DNA of 64,000 bases from Belliella alkalica (GTDB lineage: Bacteria; Bacteroidota; Bacteroidia; Cytophagales; Cyclobacteriaceae), in contig NZ_JAKZGO010000006.1 in NCBI RefSeq assembly GCF_022549785.1, positions 62,001 to 126,000 of the forward strand, read 5' to 3'. This document shows positions 1 to 8,987 of this stretch, one piece after another. Positions within the stretch are counted from its first letter, which is position 1; every line of letters starts with the position of its first letter. The translations under genes were made by a program, and so were the position numbers. The notes beneath the pieces are model-generated. The model saw only the letters and a program-made list of their open reading frames with translations, was not told the DNA's origin and did not search any database.

Positions 1-158
1 GTTCATATATGTTTTTTTGTTTGTGAAATATAGGTTATTGGTGATCAAAGATTTATGTAAATATTTCTTCAGAAAAAGGCTCATTTGATGCCAAAATCGC
101 TTACTTTCGTTTATAGTACTGCATCAAAAAGAAAAAAAATATACCCAAAAAAAAATCT

Positions 159-881
159 ATGTCGCTATTTATCATCGGAGATGTTCATGGCTGTTTCCAT
201 TCATATCTTAAACTAATGGATCATTGGGAGCCAAAAACAGAAACCCTTATTCAACTTGGTGATCTTGTTGATAGAGGTAACTTTTCACCGTTGACTGTCA
301 GGTTAGCTTTCGAAATCAAAAAGGTTTTTAAAAACTCAGTTCATTTCCTTAGAGGAAACCATGAACAAATGATGATCAAATACCTTCTTGGAGGAGACCA
401 CTCAGATCATTGGCTGAACAATGGTGGAAGACAAACTCTTGAACAGTTTAGTAAACACAAGATAGATCCAAAAAAATACATAGACTGGCTTAATGCAATG
501 CCATTATATTGGGAAAACAAAAATGTAGTAGTATCCCATGCTGGATTCTCTGGAGTAGGATCTCCTCTAGATCTAAATAATCCTGATGGAGTACTATGGA
601 ATAGAAAATCATTGGTGAATCTTGGGAAAATCCAAGTAATTGGACATACGCCACTAGTGGATGGTAGGCCTGAATTTCAAAGTAGCAGCAACTCTTGGAA
701 TATTGACACAGGTGCATACAAAGGAAATTGCCTAACAGGAATAAAGCTTAATAATGACGGGACTTTTTTGGAAGTAATCAGTATTCCCACTGATCCTAAA
801 GATATTGACAATCCATCAAATCAAGCTTCCACTATTAAAACAAAAAAAACTATTCAAAAAAATTTTATTACTTATAAGTAA
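159..881 (+). CDS. PP2A-like serine/threonine (or nucleotide) metallophosphatase
   Basis: A 240-aa calcineurin-type phosphoesterase that should use a two-metal centre to hydrolyse phosphoester bonds in the cytoplasm. The full signature is visible: GDVHG at residues 7-11, GDLVDRG at 34-40, GNHE at 66-69, SHAG near 126-129 and a GHTP near 161. This set is that of the bacterial PPP family (protein phosphatase 1/2A-like, also close to ApaH), so the substrate could be a phosphoprotein or a dinucleoside polyphosphate. The last 30 or so residues are Lys/Thr-rich and look disordered. There is no signal peptide. It stands alone, with convergent manC downstream across a 466-base gap. Confidence 0.88.
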   Translation: MSLFIIGDVHGCFHSYLKLMDHWEPKTETLIQLGDLVDRGNFSPLTVRLAFEIKKVFKNSVHFLRGNHEQMMIKYLLGGDHSDHWLNNGGRQTLEQFSKHKIDPKKYIDWLNAMPLYWENKNVVVSHAGFSGVGSPLDLNNPDGVLWNRKSLVNLGKIQVIGHTPLVDGRPEFQSSSNSWNIDTGAYKGNCLTGIKLNNDGTFLEVISIPTDPKDIDNPSNQASTIKTKKTIQKNFITYK

Positions 882-1347
882 TTAATTCTAAATATTTTTC
901 CCCTATAAAAACCAAACTCTAAACAACTATAGGGCTGTCTTCAATATAATCACTTTAAAATTTTGGTTGTTCATCAATTCTCAAAACATAAAAAATAATA
1001 TGTATATCCGCAATAGCACCACTATCCACATTTAGATAGGTACACACCTAGAATTCAGCTGCTGACAACTGTCGACAGTCAATAGTCGACGATTATCCGT
1101 TTGATCGAATTGCTTTATTTTCCTATTGGTGTCATTGCAAATAATCATAAAAAAAATATCTACATCTGCCTAATTATCAATAGCCTAACAAATGGCAACA
1201 TTTTAAACTTTTAAAATACTTATTACCAAACACTTACAACCACCCTTATATTTTCATTTGAAAATTCACCCCTTGATATCATTGAGGATAGTCTTAAACT
1301 CAAATACTGGTCTTAACAATCATACTACTTTTCAAAACTAAAATAAA
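882..1347. other. 466-base gap holding one MITE-like repeat
   Basis: This stretch lies between the convergent phosphatase and manC genes. I see no credible coding region. It holds MITE-like copy A (997-1150); the remainder is AT-rich sequence without an obvious terminator. Confidence 0.6.
997..1150 (+). repeat. MITE-like intergenic element, copy A
   Basis: A 154-bp element that starts with AATATGTATATCCGCAAT and ends with ATTGCAAATAATCATA; the two ends are imperfect inverted repeats. Its length, its ends and the internal GTCGACGATTAT block match copy B at 14998-15151. It carries no ORF. The relation to a mobile element is inferred from ends and copy number. Confidence 0.6.
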
Positions 1348-2421
1348 TCAAACATAATCTTCTCCCTTAGCCTTGGCATCAATGACAAATTCCCTAAACT
1401 TCTTTTCTGCATCAAGTTTACAAATTAGTAATACATTTTCAGATTCATTGACAAGGTAATTTTCCAGACCCTGTATTACTACTAACTTGTTTGGAGAAAC
1501 CTTGACAAAACAATTTTTTGTATCATACAGTAAAGCATTTGCATCCACCACGTTATTTTCTTGATCTTTCTTTTGAAGCTCGTGTAAGCTCATCCATGAA
1601 CCTAAGTCTGACCATCCAAAATCACCTAAGATTACAAAGACTTCATCTGACTTCTCCATTACCCCAAAATCAATCGAAATATTTTTTACCTGAGAGTAAG
1701 CCCTTATCACAAAATCATTTTCCTTGTCTGTATTGTAGAAACTAGCCCCTTCCTCAAAGACTTCTGCTACCTCAGGCATATACCTTTCAAATGCCTTTAT
1801 GATACTTTGCACTTTCCATACAAACATTCCCGAGTTCCAAACAAAATCCCCACTCTCAAGAAATGTTTTAGCTAATTTTAAATTCGGCTTTTCAGTAAAT
1901 GTTTTTACTTTTTTTGCTGCTTCAGTATCATCAATGAAATATTGAATATAACCATAGCCTGTTTCAGGTCTATTTGGGTGGATACCTATAGTTATCAGAC
2001 GATCAGTGATTTCAGAGGAAAAAAGAGATTTTTCTATATTCTGGATAAAATTAATCTCATTCAAAATCAAGTGATCAGATGGCGTGACGATCACTTTAGC
2101 ATCTGCATCTTTCTGCAAGATTTTATAACTCGCATATGCTATACAGTTTGCTGTATCTCTTCTTTGCGGTTCTTTCAAAATATTAGTCTCCGGAATATCT
2201 GGCAATTGTTCTTTGACTAAATCAAAATATTGCTTGTTTGTAACTACCAAAAACCTATCTACATCAGTCACATTCAAAAAACGATCATAGGTCATTTGAA
2301 GTAAAGTTCTTCCTGTCCCTAATATATCAAGAAATTGTTTGGGTTTATTATTTCTACTATAAGGCCAAAAACGGGAACCTATCCCACCTGCCATGATAAC
2401 TATATATGGTTTTTCTTGCAT
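1348..2421 (-). CDS. manC: Mannose-1-phosphate guanylyltransferase
   Basis: A 357-aa nucleotidyltransferase expected to convert mannose-1-phosphate and GTP to GDP-mannose for surface glycans. The N-terminus carries the nucleotide-binding signature AGGIGSRFWP (residues 11-20) followed by KPKQF (26-30), both diagnostic of the GMP/ManC family. The length fits the short form without the C-terminal phosphomannose isomerase domain. It starts 9 bases after the stop of the upstream kdsD gene on the same strand, so the two form an operon of sugar-phosphate enzymes for envelope polysaccharide. I am confident of the family; GDP-mannose rather than another hexose product is inferred from the family. Confidence 0.9.
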   Translation of the reverse strand: MQEKPYIVIMAGGIGSRFWPYSRNNKPKQFLDILGTGRTLLQMTYDRFLNVTDVDRFLVVTNKQYFDLVKEQLPDIPETNILKEPQRRDTANCIAYASYKILQKDADAKVIVTPSDHLILNEINFIQNIEKSLFSSEITDRLITIGIHPNRPETGYGYIQYFIDDTEAAKKVKTFTEKPNLKLAKTFLESGDFVWNSGMFVWKVQSIIKAFERYMPEVAEVFEEGASFYNTDKENDFVIRAYSQVKNISIDFGVMEKSDEVFVILGDFGWSDLGSWMSLHELQKKDQENNVVDANALLYDTKNCFVKVSPNKLVVIQGLENYLVNESENVLLICKLDAEKKFREFVIDAKAKGEDYV

Positions 2422-2430
2422 TTATTTTTG

Positions 2431-3399
2431 TTATACAATTCCCTCTTTCATTAAATCATGAATATGAATAAATCCCGCGATATTATCACCATCCATAGCT
2501 ACCAATTGTGTAATATTAAATTCTTTCATTTTATTCAAAGCCCTGATTGCAAATTCATCTTGAGAAATACGTTTTGGATTCTTAGTCATTATTTCAATAG
2601 CCTTGACTTGGTTGATATCCGCACCAGACATCAACATCCTTCTCAAATCCCCATCAGTGATTATCCCTAGCAGTTCTTGATTTTCATCTACTACAGCCGT
2701 AGCTCCTAATCTTTTGCTGCTTATTTCTACGATAATTTCTGTCAAAAGGGCATCTTTTTTTACAATCGGGATCAAATTTTTTGGTATTACATCGGAAACT
2801 GTCAGATAAAGTTGCTTTCCGAGAGCCCCTCCTGGGTGATAGACGGCAAAATCTTCGGGGGAAAACCCTCTAGCTTCCAATAAGCAAACAGCAAGCGCAT
2901 CGCCCATAGCCATGTGTACTGTCGTGCTGGTAGTTGGCGCAAGATTATTTGGACAAGCCTCTTGATCAATCGTCGCATTTAAAATAAAATCAGCATTTTC
3001 AGCTAGATAGCTATTGACATTACTTACTAAAGCTACGAGTTTAGACCCCAATCTCTTAAGCAATGGAACCAAGACTTTGATTTCAGGGGTGTTTCCACTT
3101 TTCGAAATACAAATTACGAAATCATTTTTTTGTATCATACCCAAATCTCCATGAATGGCATCGGCAGCATGCATGAATAAAGCAGGAGTTCCAGTGGAGT
3201 TAAGTGTCGCAACAATTTTGTTGGCTACGATAGCACTTTTGCCAATTCCCGTAATTACGACTCTTCCCGAGGAGGCCAAAATAGCCTCAACACAAGCAAC
3301 AAAATCATCATCTATAAAATTTATTAGATTTTGAACCGCATTTGCCTCCTTTTGGAGTACTTCGATAGCGCTAGTTTTAATATTTTTTGTTAATTTCAA
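2431..3399 (-). CDS. kdsD: Arabinose-5-phosphate isomerase (KdsD/KpsF/GutQ family)
   Basis: A 322-aa enzyme with an N-terminal SIS sugar-isomerase domain (about residues 35-180, with GIGKS and a Ser-rich CISKSGNTPE motif) and two C-terminal CBS domains (about 205-320). It should interconvert ribulose-5-phosphate and arabinose-5-phosphate, the first step to KDO of lipopolysaccharide. No in-frame ATG fits the N-terminus: the likely start is TTG at 3399, since an in-frame stop lies six codons upstream and alignment-style length agrees. A TACCTTTG -7 box lies 30 bases upstream. It is first in an operon with manC. Confidence 0.9.
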   Translation of the reverse strand: MKLTKNIKTSAIEVLQKEANAVQNLINFIDDDFVACVEAILASSGRVVITGIGKSAIVANKIVATLNSTGTPALFMHAADAIHGDLGMIQKNDFVICISKSGNTPEIKVLVPLLKRLGSKLVALVSNVNSYLAENADFILNATIDQEACPNNLAPTTSTTVHMAMGDALAVCLLEARGFSPEDFAVYHPGGALGKQLYLTVSDVIPKNLIPIVKKDALLTEIIVEISSKRLGATAVVDENQELLGIITDGDLRRMLMSGADINQVKAIEIMTKNPKRISQDEFAIRALNKMKEFNITQLVAMDGDNIAGFIHIHDLMKEGIV

Positions 3400-3429
3400 T
3401 TTTGACAGGCTTTATCATTAAATTTGTAT

Positions 3430-3437
3430 CAAAGGTA
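3430..3437 (-). promoter_or_regulatory. Bacteroidota -7 box for kdsD-manC
   Basis: On the minus strand this reads TACCTTTG, an exact match to the Bacteroidota consensus TAnnTTTG. It sits about 30 bases before the TTG start of kdsD in the kdsD/recQ divergent gap. No clear TTTG -33 box was found at the expected spacing. Confidence 0.5.
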
Positions 3438-3499
3438 AAAAAGAAATCCTTAAAGTTTAATGAATACCCAAAAGCGGAACATTAAAACGTCATTGTGAA

Positions 3500-5677
3500 G
3501 TGGATCAATCAGTAAAAGAAAATCTAAAAGAAATATTTGGTTTCAGTCAGTTTAGAGGAAATCAAGAAGCCATCGTTGATAACATCTTGGGAGGTAGCAA
3601 TACATTTGTAATCATGCCAACAGGTGCAGGCAAATCACTATGCTATCAGCTTCCAGCAGTAATCAAAGATGGTACAGCTGTAGTCATATCACCTTTGATT
3701 GCATTGATGAAAAATCAAGTTGACCAACTCAATGCCTTTGGTATCAACGCATACTTTCTGAATTCAACTCTAAACAAATCAGAGACGACGAAAGTCAAAA
3801 AAGAAGTTCTTGCAGGAAAGACAAAGCTTCTATATGTAGCACCAGAGTCTCTTACCAAGGAAGAAAACGTCCTTTTCCTGAAAGAAGCAAATATCAGCTT
3901 TGTGGCAATAGATGAAGCGCATTGTATCTCAGAATGGGGACATGATTTCAGGCCTGAATACCGCAGAATCAAATCTATCATCGCCCAGATAGGTGAAAAA
4001 TTGCCAATTATCGCACTCACTGCTACCGCTACCCCAAAAGTACAACAAGACATTCAGCGAAATCTTCAAATGGAAGAAGCTGATTTGTTTAAGTCTTCCT
4101 TCAACAGAACTAACCTTTACTACGAAGTAAGGCCGAAGGTGAAAAATGAGACCAAAAAACAAATCATCAAATATATAAAAAGCCATAAAGGTAAGTCAGG
4201 CATCATCTATTGCTTAAGTAGAAAAAAAGTAGAAGAAATAGCTTCTCTACTAAAAGTAAATGGAATCAATGCAGCACCATATCATGCAGGATTGGATCAA
4301 AGTGTCAGAATCAAAAACCAGGATGATTTTCTTAACGAGGAACTTGATGTAATAGTGGCGACTATTGCTTTTGGGATGGGAATTGATAAGCCTGATGTAA
4401 GGTATGTGATTCACTATGATGTACCAAAATCTCTTGAAGGTTATTATCAAGAAACTGGAAGAGCCGGTAGAGATGGTCTTGAAGGCCATTGTCTAATGTT
4501 CTATAGATATGAAGATATTGTAAAATTAGACAAGTTCAACAAAGATAAGCCCGTAACAGAACGAGAAAACGCAAAGGTATTGCTTCAGGAAATGGCTGCC
4601 TATGCAGAAAGTTCTGTTTGTAGAAGAAAAACGCTTCTTCACTACTTTGGCGAATACATGGAAAAAGACTGTGGCTTCTGTGACAACTGTAAACACCCGA
4701 ATGAGAAGTTCGAAGGCAAAGATTATTTGGTCTCTGCTATAAAAGCTGTCAAGGAAACCAACAACCGTTTCAATATAGAGCATATTGTCAAGGTAATCAG
4801 AGGAGAGCAAAATGACTATATGAAAAGCTATGGTCATGATAAGCTCAGCATCTTTGGTGTTGGTTCTGAAGAGGATGAAAGACTTTGGAAGACCATCATC
4901 CGCCAAGCCATGATCAATGATTTCATTGAAAAAGACATAGAAAATTATGGAGTCATAAAAGTAACTGCCAAAGGCTTAGACTACATCAAAGAGCCATACA
5001 GCATTTCGATGAGCAAAGACCATGATTTTGAGAAAATGCTACTAGCTGAAGCTAATGATGATATATCAAATGGTGCAAAAGCATATGATGAAAAGCTTTT
5101 TGAATTGCTCAAAGCTGAGAGAAAGAAAGTGGCAAAATCAAAAGGATTGCCTCCTTATGTGATTTTTCAAGACCCATCATTGGAAGAAATGGCTACAGTA
5201 TACCCTACCACTAGAGATGAATTGGCGCAAATAAATGGCGTCGGTATGGGAAAAGTCACTAAATTTGGCTCGTCATTTCTGAAATTGATAGAAAACTATG
5301 TCGAGGAAAATGATATCATGACAGCCTCAGATGTAGTCGTCAAAACTGCTGGAAGTAGATCAAAAGTAAAAATCTCAATTATCCAACAAGTAGATAGAAA
5401 AATCGATCTTGATGAAATTGCTGAAAATTTGAATATTTCCATGGCTGAATTGCTTCAAGAGATAGAGCAAATCATCTACAGTGGCACAAAATTGAATATC
5501 AATTATTACATTGAAAATATCATGGATGAAGAACGAGAGGATATTCTACATGATTATTTCATGACTGCAGAAACGGACAACATCAAATCAGCTTTGAGTG
5601 AACTCGAAGATGAAGATTTTGCCGAAGAAGAAATCCGTGTGTATAGAGTGAAATTCATCTCTGAACACGCAAATTAA
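3500..5677 (+). CDS. recQ: ATP-dependent DNA helicase RecQ
   Basis: A 725-aa 3'-5' DNA helicase for recombination and repair. Walker A TGAGKS is at residues 41-46, the DEAH box at 138-141, helicase motif VI (ETGRAGRDG) near 319, and the RQC zinc cysteines start near 374 (CRRK, then CGFCDNC). An RQC winged helix follows, then an HRDC domain near 530-605, and about 100 further residues with a helix-turn-helix look that are seen in Bacteroidota RecQ proteins. The start is GTG at 3500; no ATG precedes it in frame. purD follows after 14 bases on the same strand. Confidence 0.95.
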   Translation: MDQSVKENLKEIFGFSQFRGNQEAIVDNILGGSNTFVIMPTGAGKSLCYQLPAVIKDGTAVVISPLIALMKNQVDQLNAFGINAYFLNSTLNKSETTKVKKEVLAGKTKLLYVAPESLTKEENVLFLKEANISFVAIDEAHCISEWGHDFRPEYRRIKSIIAQIGEKLPIIALTATATPKVQQDIQRNLQMEEADLFKSSFNRTNLYYEVRPKVKNETKKQIIKYIKSHKGKSGIIYCLSRKKVEEIASLLKVNGINAAPYHAGLDQSVRIKNQDDFLNEELDVIVATIAFGMGIDKPDVRYVIHYDVPKSLEGYYQETGRAGRDGLEGHCLMFYRYEDIVKLDKFNKDKPVTERENAKVLLQEMAAYAESSVCRRKTLLHYFGEYMEKDCGFCDNCKHPNEKFEGKDYLVSAIKAVKETNNRFNIEHIVKVIRGEQNDYMKSYGHDKLSIFGVGSEEDERLWKTIIRQAMINDFIEKDIENYGVIKVTAKGLDYIKEPYSISMSKDHDFEKMLLAEANDDISNGAKAYDEKLFELLKAERKKVAKSKGLPPYVIFQDPSLEEMATVYPTTRDELAQINGVGMGKVTKFGSSFLKLIENYVEENDIMTASDVVVKTAGSRSKVKISIIQQVDRKIDLDEIAENLNISMAELLQEIEQIIYSGTKLNINYYIENIMDEEREDILHDYFMTAETDNIKSALSELEDEDFAEEEIRVYRVKFISEHAN

Positions 5678-5691
5678 ACTGAAATTCACAA

Positions 5692-6990
5692 ATGAATATA
5701 TTATTATTAGGAAGCGGAGGTAGAGAACATGCCTTTGCTTGGAAAATTGTAGGCAGCCCGAAATGTTCAAAACTTTTCGTAGCACCAGGAAATGCAGGAA
5801 CTGCCCAAATTGCACATAATGTTTCGATTGGCATCAATGATTTTGAAGCTATCACAGAATTTGTATTGGAAAACAATATCGGAATGGTGGTAGTGGGTCC
5901 TGAGGAGCCTCTTGTAAAAGGAATAGTTGATTATTTTCAAGCGAACCCAGCTACAAAAAACCTACCTATCATTGGCCCAGGTCAACTTGGAGCTACAATG
6001 GAAGGGTCTAAGGACTTTTCAAAGCAGTTTATGGAACGAAACAATATTCCAACAGCTGCTTCAGAGACTTTCACAAAAGATAACATCGACCAAGCTTACA
6101 AGTTTATTGATGCACAGACCATTCCAGTTGTTTTGAAAGCAGATGGTTTGGCAGCAGGAAAAGGTGTTTTGATCTGCCAAAGCCACCAAGAAGCGAAGGA
6201 ATCTCTTCGAGAAATGCTTGTGGACAACAAATTTGGCGAAGCCTCATCAAAGGTTGTGATAGAGCAATTTCTCGATGGCATAGAGCTTTCTGTTTTTGTG
6301 GCAACAGATGGAAAAAGTTACAAAATCCTCCCTGAGGCAAAAGATTATAAGAGAATAGGCGAAGCCGATACAGGTTTGAACACTGGCGGTATGGGAGCTG
6401 TAAGCCCTGTTCCATTTGCAGATGCAGATTTTATGCAAAAGGTGGAGGAAAGAGTGATCAAGCCTACTGTAAGCGGACTTCACAAAGAAAACATTAGATA
6501 CACTGGATTTCTATTTATCGGCTTGATGAATATAGGAGGCGATCCATATGTGATCGAATACAATGTCCGAATGGGTGATCCAGAAACTCAAGCTGTCCTT
6601 CCAAGGATAAAAAGTGATTTCGTCGATTTACTATACTCCATGGGTACGATGCAACTGGATGAATATAGAATTGAATTAGAATCATTTACCACCACCACAG
6701 TCGTGTTGGTAGCAGGTGGATATCCAGGAGATTATAATAAAGGCGACAAAATTTCAGGCTTAAGTAAGCAAGTAAAGGATAAAAATTCGTTGGTATTCCA
6801 TGCTGGCACTACGCTAAATTCGGATGGCGATGTATTGACAAACGGCGGAAGAGTACTCGCCATTACTGGTATAGGTCAAGATGTAGAATCTGCACTTACA
6901 AATGCATACAGCAAAGTAGCTGAAATCACTTGGGATGCTCAGTATCACAGAAAAGATATTGGTCAGGATATTCTGGCATTAGTAAAGTAA
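5692..6990 (+). CDS. purD: Phosphoribosylamine-glycine ligase (GAR synthetase)
   Basis: A 432-aa ATP-grasp enzyme joining phosphoribosylamine and glycine in purine synthesis. The N-terminal LLLGSGGREHA loop (residues 4-14), the ATP-grasp central domain and the GGMGAVSP segment near 233 are all present, and the length matches the family. Here purD is separate from other pur genes and sits 14 bases behind recQ, so the two may share a transcript. A short GC-rich hairpin follows the stop. Confidence 0.96.
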   Translation: MNILLLGSGGREHAFAWKIVGSPKCSKLFVAPGNAGTAQIAHNVSIGINDFEAITEFVLENNIGMVVVGPEEPLVKGIVDYFQANPATKNLPIIGPGQLGATMEGSKDFSKQFMERNNIPTAASETFTKDNIDQAYKFIDAQTIPVVLKADGLAAGKGVLICQSHQEAKESLREMLVDNKFGEASSKVVIEQFLDGIELSVFVATDGKSYKILPEAKDYKRIGEADTGLNTGGMGAVSPVPFADADFMQKVEERVIKPTVSGLHKENIRYTGFLFIGLMNIGGDPYVIEYNVRMGDPETQAVLPRIKSDFVDLLYSMGTMQLDEYRIELESFTTTTVVLVAGGYPGDYNKGDKISGLSKQVKDKNSLVFHAGTTLNSDGDVLTNGGRVLAITGIGQDVESALTNAYSKVAEITWDAQYHRKDIGQDILALVK

Positions 6991-7003
6991 ACCCAATTTA
7001 ACG

Positions 7004-7024
7004 AGGAGCGAAAGGCTCCCTTTT
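7004..7024 (+). terminator. Short hairpin after purD
   Basis: GGAGC-GAAA-GGCTCC (loop included) followed by TTTT, between purD and ricT. It is a weak intrinsic terminator or attenuator on the plus strand; ricT starts only ten bases later, so partial read-through is likely. Confidence 0.5.
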
Positions 7025-7033
7025 GATATAATT

Positions 7034-8503
7034 ATGGCAGGATGTAGTAGCTGCTCTACCACCACCGGATCGAGTGGAGGATGCCAAAACAACGGCACTT
7101 GTGGTACGAGCGATTGTAATAAAATGAATGCATTCGACTGGCTATCCCATATGGGAATCCCAGTTGTAGATAAGTATAACGTAGTCGAAGTAAAATTTAA
7201 GGGCGGTAGAAAAGAATATTACCGCAATGTAGATCACCTTCAACTCACTACTGGAGACCCTATTGTCGTAGATGTCCCCAATGGACATCACATTGGCTGG
7301 GTTTCATTACAGGGAGAATTAGTACGTCTTCAAATGCAAAAACGGAAAATCAAGGATGATGATAGCATCCTAAGGATATACCGTGTCGCAAATCAAAAAG
7401 ACATAGAAAAATGGGAAGAATCAAAGAATCGAGAAGTCCCTACTATATACAGAACAAAGCAAATCATTGATGAGCTGAAGCTTGACATGAAATTGTCTGA
7501 CGTGGAGTTTCAAGCTGACAATTCTAAAGCTACATTTTACTATTCTGCAGAAGATAGGGTAGATTTTAGAGAACTGATCAAACTGCTCGCCTCGGAGTTC
7601 AAAATCCGTGTAGAAATGCGTCAGATTAGCCTAAGACAGGAAGCGGGAAGATTAGGTGGAATCGGTGTTTGTGGAAGGGAACTTTGCTGCTCTACTTGGA
7701 TTCATGACTTCAAAAGTGTCAGCACTTCTGCTGCCAGATACCAAAACCTTTCCCTAAACCCAACAAAGCTTTCCGGTCAATGCGGTAGGTTAAAATGCTG
7801 CTTGAATTATGAGTTGGACACTTATATGTCTGCACTGGAGGATATCCCGACTGTAGAAAAACCATTGTTCACTGAGGCCGGACCAGCAAAACTTCAAAAG
7901 ACGGATATTTTCCGGAAACTGATGTGGTTTAGCTACAACAATGAAAACAACTGGCATTCCATTACCTGCGAACGTGTGAAGGCTATTCAGTTAATGAATG
8001 CAAAAGACATTAAGCCTTTTGACCTACAAAATGATCACTCTAAAGATGCTGAAGATAAAATCAGTAGGTCTAATATGGAGTTGGAGGCCCTCGATAAAAA
8101 GTTCAGTACGACAACTACGAGGAAAAAGAAGAAAAAGAAGAAACCTAGAAGTCGCGTGGAAGGAGAAACTACTCCTCAAGTTGATTCTACCCAAAGGCAA
8201 AACAAGCCCGCGCCACAAAACCCAAAAAATCCAAATGCTTCCACTGAACCTAAAGAGGGTAACAGAGATAGGAATAGATTCAAAAAGAACAGGATGGGGA
8301 GAAAAAATGTGGACCAAAATAATAAAACCGAGAATAAAGTAGAAGGGAATAAAAATACCGGAACACCAAAACCTCGGAATACCCCAAGGCCAAAGCCAGA
8401 AGGAAACGCTGAAAACAAACCAAGAGAGAACAAACCGGCGGGTAAAAGAAGATATCCACCAAGAAATAGAGGAGACCAAAACAAAGGTGATCAAAATGAA
8501 TAA
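7034..8503 (+). CDS. ricT: RicT/YaaT-like PSP1-domain protein
   Basis: A 489-aa PSP1-family protein. The N-terminus is rich in Cys (CSSCSTTTG, CGTSDC), and the PSP1 core at about residues 60-270 holds the Cys clusters GVCGRELCCSTW and CGRLKCCLNYE that in Bacillus RicT bind an Fe-S cluster within the Ric complex. From about residue 345 on, the tail becomes very Lys/Arg/Asn/Pro-rich and is probably disordered, a possible RNA-binding arm. In Bacteroidota this gene is regularly next to gldH, as here, where the two overlap by 8 bases. The exact role in these bacteria is not established. Confidence 0.85.
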   Translation: MAGCSSCSTTTGSSGGCQNNGTCGTSDCNKMNAFDWLSHMGIPVVDKYNVVEVKFKGGRKEYYRNVDHLQLTTGDPIVVDVPNGHHIGWVSLQGELVRLQMQKRKIKDDDSILRIYRVANQKDIEKWEESKNREVPTIYRTKQIIDELKLDMKLSDVEFQADNSKATFYYSAEDRVDFRELIKLLASEFKIRVEMRQISLRQEAGRLGGIGVCGRELCCSTWIHDFKSVSTSAARYQNLSLNPTKLSGQCGRLKCCLNYELDTYMSALEDIPTVEKPLFTEAGPAKLQKTDIFRKLMWFSYNNENNWHSITCERVKAIQLMNAKDIKPFDLQNDHSKDAEDKISRSNMELEALDKKFSTTTTRKKKKKKKPRSRVEGETTPQVDSTQRQNKPAPQNPKNPNASTEPKEGNRDRNRFKKNRMGRKNVDQNNKTENKVEGNKNTGTPKPRNTPRPKPEGNAENKPRENKPAGKRRYPPRNRGDQNKGDQNE

Positions 8504-8966
8504 AATAGGTGGTTTATTTCTTATCCCATTTATATTGATATTGGTTTTTTCCTGCAATAGCGATAGGGTTTTTGAAGATTATAAGGGAATGGAAACGCAA
8601 TCTTGGCACATTGCTGATACAGTTGCTTTTGATTTACCTCAATCAGATGAAGCTATAAGTTCATTAATCGGGATCAAATACAATGTTGATTATCAGTTTA
8701 GAAACCTTTATGTCAAGTATTTTCTTTCTGATAGTCTTGGGAATAAATTTGAATCGCAATTGCTTAATGTATCCTTGTTTGATAGTAAAGAAGGCCGGCC
8801 CACAGGGGCTGGTTTTGGTAGTTCTTATACTAGATTTGACACTTTACCTTTGCAAACAAAAAAACAATTCTCCAAAATCGAGTTTGTACAATATATGCGC
8901 GTAGAAGATTTGAAAGGGATTGAAGCTATAGGCTTCAAACAGGTAGAAAAAGAGTCCGATAATTAG
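8496..8966 (+). CDS. gldH: Gliding motility lipoprotein GldH
   Basis: A 156-aa lipoprotein with a hydrophobic signal peptide ending in the lipobox VFSC, Cys at about residue 20. The remainder matches GldH in length and in the pattern of aromatic and Asp/Ser residues. In Flavobacterium johnsoniae GldH is required for gliding and chitin use and belongs to the machinery around the T9SS; that role is transferred by family. I chose the ATG at 8496 over an upstream GTG at 8487. The start lies inside the 3' end of ricT, indicating translational coupling. Confidence 0.82.
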   Translation: MNKIGGLFLIPFILILVFSCNSDRVFEDYKGMETQSWHIADTVAFDLPQSDEAISSLIGIKYNVDYQFRNLYVKYFLSDSLGNKFESQLLNVSLFDSKEGRPTGAGFGSSYTRFDTLPLQTKKQFSKIEFVQYMRVEDLKGIEAIGFKQVEKESDN

Positions 8967-8987
8967 AAAATCGGACTCTTTTATTTT
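8947..8987. terminator. Bidirectional terminator between gldH and the helicase gene
   Basis: A perfect 10-bp stem, AGAGTCCGAT at 8951-8960 and ATCGGACTCT at 8970-8979, is flanked by AAAAA and TTTTATTTTT. It overlaps the gldH stop codon and can serve both convergent genes. Confidence 0.85.

Noticed and set aside
8024-8557. Long antisense frame opposite the 3' end of ricT
   Set aside because: It is the mirror of the Lys/Asn/Pro-rich tail of ricT, giving a Phe/Leu/Trp-rich product; low complexity explains its length.
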